From: Clostridiales bacterium
Lineage (GTDB): Bacteria > Bacillota_A > Clostridia > Peptostreptococcales > Anaerovoracaceae
Assembly (NCBI GenBank): GCA_015058265.1
Contig: SVCR01000109.1
Coordinates: forward strand, 1 to 6,170
Length of the DNA stretch: 6,170 bases
Reading direction: 5' to 3'
Shown here piece after piece: positions 1 to 6,162 of this stretch (position 1 is the first letter of the stretch; each line of letters begins with the position of its first letter). A program made the translations under genes and the position numbers. The notes below the pieces were generated by a model that was not told the origin of the DNA, did not search any database, and worked only from the letters and a program-made list of their open reading frames with translations.

Positions 1-65
1 TACGTGAGGCAGCTGGTACTGTTACAGAGAACCGGTACTTGCGGCGACATTATTCTTCGGTATGC

Positions 66-70
66 GGAGG
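66..70 (+). promoter_or_regulatory. Ribosome binding site that sets the topB start
   Basis: GGAGG lies five bases before a TTG codon at 76-78. The reading frame is open back to the window edge, and a GTG at position 4 could also serve as a start. However, the 24 extra residues do not look like any topoisomerase N-terminus, and the family N-terminus (K-K-L-I-I-A-E-K-P-S) begins exactly at the TTG. This supports TTG as the real start. Confidence 0.8.
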
Positions 71-75
71 TAGGA

Positions 76-2349
76 TTGAAGAAACTGATCATAGCAGAAA
101 AACCAAGCCTTATGAGAGCGGTGATGCATGCCCTGGCCAAGTCCGGGGAGAGATTTGCCGCGTCGGGAGATAAAGAGTACTACGAGAGCAGCTCATATGT
201 TGCTACCGCTCAGTTCGGACATCTTCTCGAACTGAAGTATCCCGAAGAGTATGAGGGCAGAGTCAAGAGAAGCTGGAATACGGCGGATCTGCCTTTCTTC
301 CCGGATAAATACGAATACAAGATCAAGGAGAGCTCCGCTAAACGCTATAAGACTATCGGCAAGCTCCTACGCAGGGATGATGTTGACGGCGTTATCCACT
401 GCGGCGATCCGGACAGGGAAGGCCAGATACTTGTTGATCTGGTCCTGAGGCAGCTGGGCAATGACATGCCTGTCAGCCGGCCTCAGCTCAAAGCTCTTAC
501 AGATGACGCTATACTTGAGGCGCTCAGAACAGCAGAGGACAACTCTCACTACAGAGACCTGTTCAACGAAGGCATGACCCGCATGTGCTTTGACTGGGAT
601 TTCGGCATCAATCTGTCGCAGTACGCGACTGTCAAGACCGGTGCGAGACCGGCGCTCAACGTCGGAAGAGTCATCGGAGCGATCTGCACTGAGATATATA
701 ACAGGGACAAAGCGATAGAAGAATTCGTCCCTCAGGATTATTACAAAGTGATATCCGATATCAAGGACGGGTTCCGCCTGGTATCGGCGAAGAGGTTCGA
801 TGGGAAGGATGCCGCCGGAGCGGAGGACTACGCGAGGCGCCTGCAGAGCGGAGATTCGGTTGTGACGGATATCGTGAGCAAGGATGTGGTGAAGAAACCG
901 CCAAAGCTGTTCTCGCAGACATCCCTTCAGTCGGCAATGTCAGGGCGGCACAGCTTCAAGCCTGACAGAACGCTCAGCGCAGCTCAGAAGCTGTATGAGA
1001 AGGGGCTGATCTCCTACCCGAGGACCAATACGGAGTATATAGCGGAAGAAGAGAAGGGCAGCATCCGCAAGGTCATCAATATGATCAATGATGAGGGCCT
1101 GCTTTCATTCCGGGACAGCAGACAGATATTCGATGACAGCAAGATCGACGGCCACAGCGCCATCACGGTGACAGGCAAGAAGCCGTCCGGTCTCAGCGAT
1201 GATGAGCAGAAGTGCTATAACGTCATTTTGAACAGATTCAAGGCTGTATTCTGCAGTGAACCTTGTGTTTACAGCAAGACCACGGTCACCATAGATAATC
1301 CTCTGGAGAGATTCAAGGTGTCAGGTGAGGTGCCGGTCAAGCAGGGGTGGCAGAGATTCGAGCCGCCATCGAATCGCAAGAAGAGCAAGGACCGCGGAGA
1401 AGACGGCAATGAAGAGGACGGTGACGAGATGAGAGTCCTGCCGCCTGTCAGAAAAGGCGACAAGGTCGAGACGGACTTCAAGGCTGTCAAGGCGGAGACA
1501 AAGCCGCCGGCTCATTACACAGTCAGCAGCCTGGGAAAGTGGATGGAGAATCCGTTCAGAAAGGAGGACTCCACTGACGAGGAAGATTACCGCAACATCC
1601 TTGCCGGACTGGAGATAGGCACAGTCGCCACTCGCGCCTCTATTATCAAGAAAGCAACAGATAAAGGCTATATCAGCCTGAAGGGCAAAACATACCATAT
1701 AGAACCGAGAGGACGTTTTCTCGTCGAGAGCTGCGGGAATCTGGGTATAGACTTTTCAGCGCAGATGACAGCTGACATGGGCAGGCGCCTCAAAGCCGTC
1801 GGAAAAGGGGAATCCGGAGTGATGGAGGTCCTCAAAGCCAACCGTGATGAGATATCGAGAGTGATCAGCGAGGACAGAGAGACAGCCGGAGATTCCTTCG
1901 AATCCCGCGTGCCGTCAGGCTACAGGAAGAAGGAGAAACTGAACAGTCAGATATACGAACCGACCGGAGAGGAGATATCCTTCAGCCGCGAATGGGGCGG
2001 ACACGAATTCACAGAAGAAGAGACGGCGGCCCTTCTGGCCGGAGGAGAGATATCCTTCGACATCAAGACCAGAAGAGGCAGGAAGATGACTGTACAGGGG
2101 ACTCTGCAGAAGCAGACCTTCAAAGGACACACCTTCTGGGGCTTCAAGATGAATGAGCCCGAATTCCCTGCAGAGTGGGGCGGCCATGTGTTTACTGAAG
2201 AGGAGAAGGAGATCCTGCTGAGCGGGAAGAAAGGCGCCAAGATCCATGCAGAAGATCTCTGGTCCGAGAGGAAGAAGAAGAACTACGCGGCATATCTAGT
2301 AAGGAAGAATGGCAGAATAAAGCCAATCTTCGAGAAAAAGAGCAAATAG
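76..2349 (+). CDS. topB: DNA topoisomerase III (type IA), TTG start
   Basis: Type IA topoisomerase of 757 residues. It cuts and passes single DNA strands through a 5'-phosphotyrosine link, relaxes negative supercoils and decatenates replication or recombination intermediates in the cytoplasm. The TOPRIM domain starts at once (IIAEKPS, acidic E8) and carries the metal-binding D111-P-D-R-E-G motif. The catalytic tyrosine is Y314 in ISYPRTNTE. The ATRASII motif is near 518-524. A charged, flexible stretch lies near residues 425-450. The C-terminus holds two Toprim_Crpt-type repeats (about 636-693 and 697-757), each opening with E-W-G-G-H-x-F-T-E-E-E. The usual GRVQTP core motif reads GRVIGA (197-202), and the HxAI motif lacks the following P-T, so this belongs to a divergent TopB branch. 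Crpt-bearing TopB occurs both on conjugative elements and on clostridial chromosomes. No conjugation gene is visible here. The stop is followed 19 bases later by a terminator. Confidence 0.95.
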   Translation: MKKLIIAEKPSLMRAVMHALAKSGERFAASGDKEYYESSSYVATAQFGHLLELKYPEEYEGRVKRSWNTADLPFFPDKYEYKIKESSAKRYKTIGKLLRRDDVDGVIHCGDPDREGQILVDLVLRQLGNDMPVSRPQLKALTDDAILEALRTAEDNSHYRDLFNEGMTRMCFDWDFGINLSQYATVKTGARPALNVGRVIGAICTEIYNRDKAIEEFVPQDYYKVISDIKDGFRLVSAKRFDGKDAAGAEDYARRLQSGDSVVTDIVSKDVVKKPPKLFSQTSLQSAMSGRHSFKPDRTLSAAQKLYEKGLISYPRTNTEYIAEEEKGSIRKVINMINDEGLLSFRDSRQIFDDSKIDGHSAITVTGKKPSGLSDDEQKCYNVILNRFKAVFCSEPCVYSKTTVTIDNPLERFKVSGEVPVKQGWQRFEPPSNRKKSKDRGEDGNEEDGDEMRVLPPVRKGDKVETDFKAVKAETKPPAHYTVSSLGKWMENPFRKEDSTDEEDYRNILAGLEIGTVATRASIIKKATDKGYISLKGKTYHIEPRGRFLVESCGNLGIDFSAQMTADMGRRLKAVGKGESGVMEVLKANRDEISRVISEDRETAGDSFESRVPSGYRKKEKLNSQIYEPTGEEISFSREWGGHEFTEEETAALLAGGEISFDIKTRRGRKMTVQGTLQKQTFKGHTFWGFKMNEPEFPAEWGGHVFTEEEKEILLSGKKGAKIHAEDLWSERKKKNYAAYLVRKNGRIKPIFEKKSK

Positions 2350-2368
2350 CAATCTACGTAACAAACAA

Positions 2369-2413
2369 GACCTGAGCATACACAAGTGAAAATGTATACT
2401 CAGGTCAGTTTTA
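2369..2413. terminator. Probable bidirectional intrinsic terminator
   Basis: Arms 2369-2381 and 2394-2406 form a 13-bp stem (GACCTGAGcATAC with GTATaCTCAGGTC), extendable by one A-T pair, with a loop of about 10 bases. On the + strand it is followed by AGTTTTAT, so it can end topB transcription 19 bases after the stop. On the - strand it is followed by TTGTTTGTT, and the single C-A mismatch becomes a U-G wobble, so the stem is fully paired. It therefore fits the - strand operon at least as well, although that operon's last stop codon is about 235 bases away. Confidence 0.85.
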
Positions 2414-2424
2414 TCATCTGTGGT

Positions 2425-2605
2425 GAAGGCTGCGTCTGCGAGAGCCGTATTGATATGTTCTCGGTTGGGAAGGCTGCGTCTGCGAAAGTTGGCTTGCCGG
2501 CAGCCGGTACTTAGCGATTGGCGAGATGAAATCGAAGCCAGAGCTTAGAACCGCTGCGTCGCCGGCACGAGGCGAGAGCCGTACGACTATCGCAGATGCA
2601 GCCTT
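2425..2605. repeat. Structured repeat cluster, possible REP/MITE-like element or structured RNA
   Basis: A 17-base sequence GAAGGCTGCGTCTGCGA occurs twice directly (2425-2441 and 2469-2485, 44 bases apart). A near copy occurs inverted at 2586-2605. Arm 2470-2489 pairs with arm 2586-2605 over 20 bases with one mismatch and one G-U. Inside, GGCT (2491-2494) faces AGCC (2577-2580). GCCGGC-AGC-GGT (2496-2508) faces ACC-GCT and GCCGGC (2550-2566, with small bulges). CGATT (2515-2519) faces AATCG (2530-2534). Together these make one long imperfect hairpin of about 136 bases. A 12-base direct repeat GCGAGAGCCGTA is also present (2438-2449 and 2572-2583). No transposase or convincing ORF is present. 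This patch lies between two convergent genes, where such elements commonly sit. The family is not identified. Confidence 0.7.
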
Positions 2606-2626
2606 ACACAATAGTAATTAGTGTCC

Positions 2627-2640
2627 GTTGGCTTGCCGGC
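2627..2640. repeat. Second copy of a 14-bp direct repeat beside the propeller stop codon
   Basis: GTTGGCTTGCCGGC here is identical to 2488-2501 inside the hairpin element. This copy ends one base before the stop codon (2644-2642) of the - strand propeller gene. It may mark the edge of an insertion, or a partial second unit of the same repeat family. Confidence 0.6.
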
Positions 2641-2641
2641 G

Positions 2642-4705
2642 TTACTTCTTGAATTTGAAGCTGTATGTCTGCCCGTCTCCGTCGAGCGCATAGATGTAAT
2701 CACCTATATATACGCTCCTGTAGAGGTAGCTGCTGCTGAGATCGTGCTGATCCATGATGTTAAGCTTATCATCAGCTCCGAATACCAGAACTCCGCAGTT
2801 ATATTCGTCCTCCTCAATGCCGGTGCCCGGTCCTTCGAGATCGATATCTTCAATATCCTCGCTGATGACATCTTCATCAGGTGTTGTCTCTTCTTCTTCT
2901 TCGAAATCGATGATGTCATCTGCATCATCTGCGATGTAGTTCCATTTCTCGTAAGGAATAGCATACCAGCCTTCTTTGGTATTGACGGTCAGGGCTTTGT
3001 GAGTGTCCTGAGCCGGGCTGTTCATGTCCTCGAATTCCTTGCTGTCCAGCACTTTAGGTTCTGACGGATCGCTGATATCGAACAGGGCCAGCTTGAGACC
3101 TGAATCATATTCACCGCCGTAACCATTGTCTCCGGTCGCGTGGCCGATTCCCAGAAGCCTTCCTTCACCGACAGGTACCAGAAGGGTCGAGAAGCCGTCG
3201 ATCTTGACTTCGCCCTCGATGCGCGGTGAGGCCGGATCGCTGAGGTCTATTACGAACAGCGGATCGATCTCTTTGTACGTGATGACATATGCTTTGTCAC
3301 CGAAGTAGCGGACCGAGCGGATGCTCTCGTTGCGGGCAAAGCCTGTGACTTTGCCTGTTTCCTTGAGGCTGCTGTCGAGCACAAAGAGGTTGTTGACGTC
3401 CATTCCGTCGCGCTGCGAAGTAGTAGCGATGCGGAAATAACCATCTTTCTCATCCATCGAGAACTGGTCATCGATGTATCCTCTTACAGTAGTTGTAGCC
3501 TTCAGCTTGATATCTGTTCCGTCGATCGAAGCTTTTACTATCCTTGTGTAAGGCGCTTCGTATTTCTGATTCCATTCAGTTGCCGCGACATAGAGGTGCT
3601 CATTATTGCAGTAGATCTCATCGGCAGCGCCGAAGATGGCTTTGGTCTTGACATCGCCTTTCTCGCCGGTCGATGTATCGAATGAACTGATGATCGCGTA
3701 TGTTGACTGTGCCGGCTGCGGGACGCAGCAGATATCTGACACAGGTATATTGGTGTATTTGCCGTCAATGGTGCATTTAGGTATCATCCTGCCGCCGTTG
3801 AAAACATAGTCGCTGGTAAGAAGATATACACAGTTGCCGACCATCCTGCTGGAAACTATCGATCCTGACTGATGGAAATCGCTGATGACTCTAGGCTTGC
3901 TGCGGTCGGAAATGTCATAGACTACGATAGCAGATGAACTCTCATCCTCTTCATATACCACACCTACGGTGATCATGCGGTCGCCTTTGAGGTATATCTC
4001 GTGGATATAATTCTCTACATCTGTATTACCTACGACAGCTACCTTCTTGGTCTTTCCTTTGTTTGCCTTCAGGATGACGACCTCTTCGTTAGCATTCACA
4101 TAATAGATGTATTTTCCGTCCGTCTTGACGATATCGGCTTCGTCTACTTCTTCTACCTGGAGGTAGGTGTCTGAATGCTCAGCGGCTGCGCCCGTTGTTC
4201 CGGCCATGGACTTTCCGGCGGAAGAAGATACGGCGCCGTCTGAGAGTGGTGTCTCATTAGGGATAGCGCTTCCCTCTGACGCCATGTCCGCATCCTCAGA
4301 CACTTCATACTCGACATCCTGACGGCCCAGGTTGAACAGCCTCGGCTCCTGATTGCCGTTCACACTCTTCACCAGGCGCTCTATCTCGGAGTAGCTGTTG
4401 AAGGTGTACAGTTCGCCGTTGACCAGTCCTGTGTCCGGCGGAGCTGTAACTGCTTTGTAGACAGGTACGGAACCGATCAAAGCAATCAGTGCGCATGCTG
4501 CAACCGCAGTCAGCTTCTTCCAGTTGACGCGGGATCTGCCCGCGGCAGGTGCAGCCGTGACCGGCACGAATTCTTCGGCTTTGGATTCCGCCTTCTCATC
4601 AGCGGCATTAAGCATTTCCATTATTCTGTCTTCAGACAGGCTGTCCGGTGCTTTGATGTTGTCACCGTCGAATCTGCCCTTTATATAATCAAAATCTTTG
4701 CTCAT
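2642..4705 (-). CDS. Membrane-anchored beta-propeller protein, candidate anti-sigma/sensor
   Basis: Protein of 687 residues with one membrane segment (about 65-86, LTAVAACALIALIGSVPVY). About 64 hydrophilic residues lie inside, and about 600 are expected outside because positive residues flank the inner side. The outer part matches the COG4880/PF09826 beta-propeller family. Its hallmark is LQVEEVDEADIVKTDGKYIY (182-201), and WD40-like blade motifs recur: VYDISDRSKP (262-271), VIDLSDPASP (485-494) and LFDISDPSEP (541-550). A Ser/Ala/Gly-rich linker (about 140-178) leads into the propeller, and a strongly acidic insertion (about 592-634) interrupts the last part. The inner tail (IKAPDSLSEDRIMEML, 17-32) resembles short tails of membrane anti-sigma factors, but no HxxxCxxC zinc motif is seen. 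The gene follows an ECF sigma gene after 55 bases, and ACGGAGAG precedes the ATG. The propeller fold is well supported. The anti-sigma role is inferred from topology and operon order. Confidence 0.85.
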   Translation of the reverse strand: MSKDFDYIKGRFDGDNIKAPDSLSEDRIMEMLNAADEKAESKAEEFVPVTAAPAAGRSRVNWKKLTAVAACALIALIGSVPVYKAVTAPPDTGLVNGELYTFNSYSEIERLVKSVNGNQEPRLFNLGRQDVEYEVSEDADMASEGSAIPNETPLSDGAVSSSAGKSMAGTTGAAAEHSDTYLQVEEVDEADIVKTDGKYIYYVNANEEVVILKANKGKTKKVAVVGNTDVENYIHEIYLKGDRMITVGVVYEEDESSSAIVVYDISDRSKPRVISDFHQSGSIVSSRMVGNCVYLLTSDYVFNGGRMIPKCTIDGKYTNIPVSDICCVPQPAQSTYAIISSFDTSTGEKGDVKTKAIFGAADEIYCNNEHLYVAATEWNQKYEAPYTRIVKASIDGTDIKLKATTTVRGYIDDQFSMDEKDGYFRIATTSQRDGMDVNNLFVLDSSLKETGKVTGFARNESIRSVRYFGDKAYVITYKEIDPLFVIDLSDPASPRIEGEVKIDGFSTLLVPVGEGRLLGIGHATGDNGYGGEYDSGLKLALFDISDPSEPKVLDSKEFEDMNSPAQDTHKALTVNTKEGWYAIPYEKWNYIADDADDIIDFEEEEETTPDEDVISEDIEDIDLEGPGTGIEEDEYNCGVLVFGADDKLNIMDQHDLSSSYLYRSVYIGDYIYALDGDGQTYSFKFKK

Positions 4706-4730
4706 TTCTTTTCTCTCCGTTTACATATAT

Positions 4731-4766
4731 GGATGACAGCTGATCACTGACCGGAATGTGTCATCC
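4731..4766 (-). other. Intercistronic stem-loop overlapping the sigma stop codon
   Basis: GGATGACA (4731-4738) and TGTCATCC (4759-4766) form a perfect 8-bp stem with a 20-base loop in the - strand transcript. The 5' arm contains the sigma factor stop codon (4763-4761). The 3' arm lies about 12 bases before the propeller gene's ribosome binding site. No T-run follows, so it is not an ordinary terminator. It could set the ratio of sigma factor to propeller protein, or protect or process the mRNA. Confidence 0.5.
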
Positions 4767-5276
4767 GAGAAATTCTCTCATTTTGGAAAGGCTCCGTGAC
4801 AGTCTGGATCGTACTGATCCCGGCGTCAGACCTGTGAGCCCGGATATCTCCTTGCTCGACAGACCGCCGATGACTGACAGCAGGACTACTTCGCGTTCCT
4901 CCTCGGCCAGTATCCCGAGAGCTTCGGTCAACTCGGTCGCAAGAGACGGATCAGTCGTGTGCACAGCGTCATTGCCGTACATCTGCTCCGTGCTCTCCCT
5001 CAGCCTGACTGCTTCTCTGATGCGTGACGCGCAGCAATTTCTGAGTATGCTGAATATCCATGATGAGAAAGCGGCGCTGCTGCGGAGCGAACCGAGACCC
5101 TGCCAAGCGGCGAGAACACAATCGGATACCGCGTCCTCGGCTTCCTGCGGATCACCGAGCCTATACAAAGCGTATCTGTATAATTTGTCTTTATACATGC
5201 CGTAAATGGTGCAGAAGGCTTCTTTGCTGCCTCCGCGAGCTTCATTTACAATTGTTTCGAATGATCTGTTTTCCAC
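4761..5276 (-). CDS. ECF-type RNA polymerase sigma factor
   Basis: Sigma-70 family protein of 171 residues, the usual size for an ECF (group 4) sigma factor with only regions 2 and 4. Region 2 spans about 19-87: EAFCTIYGMYKDKLYRYA, then GDPQEAEDAVSDCVLAAW for core RNA polymerase binding, then FSSWIFSILRNCC for -10 recognition. Region 4 spans about 115-169. Its helix-turn-helix (about 139-163) includes GLSSKEISGLTGLTPGSVRS and would read the -35 element. The start is taken as GTG at 5276 because GAGGT lies eight bases upstream. An ATG at 5309 is in frame but has no ribosome binding site and sits inside a palindrome next to the probable promoter. The gene comes first in an operon with the membrane propeller protein, so control by that protein is likely but inferred. 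The target regulon is unknown, and autoregulation is possible. Confidence 0.9.
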   Translation of the reverse strand: MENRSFETIVNEARGGSKEAFCTIYGMYKDKLYRYALYRLGDPQEAEDAVSDCVLAAWQGLGSLRSSAAFSSWIFSILRNCCASRIREAVRLRESTEQMYGNDAVHTTDPSLATELTEALGILAEEEREVVLLSVIGGLSSKEISGLTGLTPGSVRSRLSRSLSKMREFLG

Positions 5277-5294
5277 TTTTCTTACCTCACTCAC

Positions 5295-5310
5295 TATGAG
5301 AGCTCTCATA
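5295..5310. promoter_or_regulatory. 16-bp perfect palindrome, possible operator
   Basis: TATGAGAGCTCTCATA is a perfect 16-bp palindrome with no spacer. It lies just downstream of the probable sigma operon promoter boxes and upstream of the GAGGT ribosome binding site, around the expected transcription start or early leader. It could bind a dimeric regulator, or form a small hairpin at the mRNA 5' end. Confidence 0.45.
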
Positions 5311-5316
5311 TATATA

Positions 5317-5343
5317 GTATCGCAGAGACCAATAAGTGTTGCA
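5317..5343 (-). promoter_or_regulatory. Possible promoter of the sigma/propeller operon
   Basis: Read on the - strand, TGCAAC (5343-5338) is followed after 15 bases by CGATAC (5322-5317) and then an AT-rich run. This resembles ECF-type promoters (TGAAAC, about 16 bases, CGTA) and would fit autoregulation. Matches to the housekeeping consensus in the same stretch are poor. The assignment is tentative. Confidence 0.3.
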
Positions 5344-5352
5344 CGAAAATAG

Positions 5353-5383
5353 ACAAAAATTTATTTCATCAAAAGATTTTTGT
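5353..5383. promoter_or_regulatory. AT-rich inverted repeat in the divergent promoter region
   Basis: ACAAAAAT (5353-5360) and ATTTTTGT (5376-5383) are exact inverted repeats 15 bases apart. The right half overlaps the candidate -35 and extended -10 boxes of the LUD gene, a position suited to a regulator site. AT-rich sequence forms such repeats easily, so the evidence is moderate at best. Confidence 0.35.
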
Positions 5384-5409
5384 GTTAGAATCGGGAAGAT
5401 GGGTATAAT
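5380..5409 (+). promoter_or_regulatory. Probable promoter of the LUD-domain gene
   Basis: A perfect -10 box TATAAT lies at 5404-5409, with TTGTGT (5380-5385) as a half-matching -35 box 18 bases upstream. An alternative start is the extended -10 TGT-TAGAAT at 5383-5391, with no good -35. Initiation from TATAAT would be near 5416, giving a leader of about 48 bases. Confidence 0.55.
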
Positions 5410-5410
5410 T

Positions 5411-5439
5411 ACCGGGCGGCCCGTTGGGTCTGAGCCGGT
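5411..5439 (+). other. GC-rich hairpin in the LUD gene leader
   Basis: ACCGG (5411-5415) pairs with CCGGT (5435-5439), and inside it GGCCC (5418-5422) pairs with GGGTC (5426-5430, one G-U) around a three-base loop. If transcription starts near 5416 only the inner stem would be in the RNA. If it starts from the upstream TAGAAT box the whole hairpin would be. No T-run follows, and no known riboswitch class is recognised. Confidence 0.35.
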
Positions 5440-5463
5440 TCAAGTGAATACACGGAGGGAATG

Positions 5464-6093
5464 ATGGACGCAAATATCATAAAGAGAAACGAAATGCTCG
5501 CTCAGAAGGTCATCAAAGGGCTGGCATCAAGAAACATGACAGGATATTATGCAGCTGATAAAGAAGAGGCGCTGAAGACTGCTCTCGACCTGATACCTGA
5601 AGGAAGCACAGTGACGATGGGCGGAGGCATGAGCGTACACGAGATCGGTCTGGTAGATGCTCTTAAGGAGGGCAATTACGATTATATAGACAGGGACAAA
5701 GCCGAAGATCCGAGAGCGGCTATGCTTGCTGCTTATGACGCAGATGTTTTCCTCGCCAGCTGCAATGCAGTCACTGAGGATGGTATTCTTGTCAACATCG
5801 ACGGTAATGCGAACAGAGTATCCGCAATCGCTCAGGGACCTAAGAAGGTGGTATTCATAGTAGGAATGAACAAGATCTGCGATGATATCGACGGCGCCAT
5901 CAAGAGAGCCCGCAATGTTGCTGCTCCGATCAACGCTCAGAGATTCGGACTCAACACGCCGTGCTCAAGCACAGGTTCATGTATGAACTGCAAGTCCCCT
6001 GATACGATATGCTGTCAGTTCCTGGTCACCAGATTCGAACGTCATCCGGGAAGAGTGCACATCGTACTCGTCAATGACAACCTCGGATTCTGA
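5464..6093 (+). CDS. LUD-domain protein (LutC/DUF162-like) with C-terminal cysteine cluster
   Basis: Protein of 209 residues of the LUD family (PF02589, named for lactate utilisation), soluble and without signal peptide or membrane segment. Family features are EGSTVTMGGGMSVHEIG (46-62), the core ASCNAVTEDGILVNIDGNAN (98-117), and GPKKVVFIVGMNKI (125-138). The tail carries C167, C173, C176, C183 and C184 in CSSTGSCMNCKSPDTICC, then a conserved-looking end RVHIVLVNDNLGF. Standalone clostridial LUD proteins of this kind are common, but their reaction is not established, and lutA/lutB partners are not visible here. The cysteines might bind metal or an iron-sulfur centre, which is inference. Two ATG codons are adjacent (5461 and 5464). 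The second is chosen because GGAGG (5454-5458) sits five bases before it and only two before the first. The gene is divergent from the sigma operon, and the next gene downstream starts at the window edge. Confidence 0.9.
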   Translation: MDANIIKRNEMLAQKVIKGLASRNMTGYYAADKEEALKTALDLIPEGSTVTMGGGMSVHEIGLVDALKEGNYDYIDRDKAEDPRAAMLAAYDADVFLASCNAVTEDGILVNIDGNANRVSAIAQGPKKVVFIVGMNKICDDIDGAIKRARNVAAPINAQRFGLNTPCSSTGSCMNCKSPDTICCQFLVTRFERHPGRVHIVLVNDNLGF

Positions 6094-6154
6094 TCATCAG
6101 ATCAGCCGGAACTGCAAATAGGAAGAAGAGAATAACTAATAACAGATACAAATT

Positions 6155-6162
6155 AAAGGAGG
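6155..6162 (+). promoter_or_regulatory. Ribosome binding site of a gene starting beyond the window
   Basis: AAAGGAGG, close to the ideal Shine-Dalgarno sequence, is followed by eight bases to the window end, so a start codon is expected at the very next position. The 60-odd bases between the LUD stop and this site hold no terminator, which suggests co-transcription with the LUD gene. Confidence 0.65.

Noticed and set aside
32..40. CCGGTACTT shared with 2504-2512 in the repeat element, suggesting another copy at the window start
   Set aside because: Only nine bases match and the flanks differ; this may be chance, and the upstream sequence is missing.
21..53. Promoter-like GTTACA and CATTAT boxes before topB
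   Set aside because: Both boxes match poorly and the 21-base spacing is too long.
76..2349. topB as the marker of an integrative conjugative element
   Set aside because: No relaxase, coupling protein, integrase or attachment site is visible, and the other genes look chromosomal.
2414..2611. 65-residue ORF on the - strand across the repeat patch
   Set aside because: It is made of the repeats themselves, has low-complexity composition and resembles no known protein; the DNA is better explained as structured non-coding repeat.
2621..3064. 147-residue + strand ORF antisense to the propeller gene
   Set aside because: Its hydrophobic sequence is the reverse reading of the acidic-rich propeller region, and the - strand frame has clear family motifs.
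4756..5205. 149-residue + strand ORF antisense to the sigma factor
   Set aside because: It is a shadow of the sigma gene, which has unmistakable region 2 and region 4 motifs.
5434..5450. T-loop-like GGTTCAAG, possible tRNA fragment
   Set aside because: The flanking bases do not form a T-arm and no acceptor or anticodon stem can be drawn.
6090..6105. Hairpin CTGATC/GATCAG over the LUD stop codon as a terminator
   Set aside because: The stem is only six pairs and AT-containing, with no T-run after it, and a strong ribosome binding site for the next gene follows.
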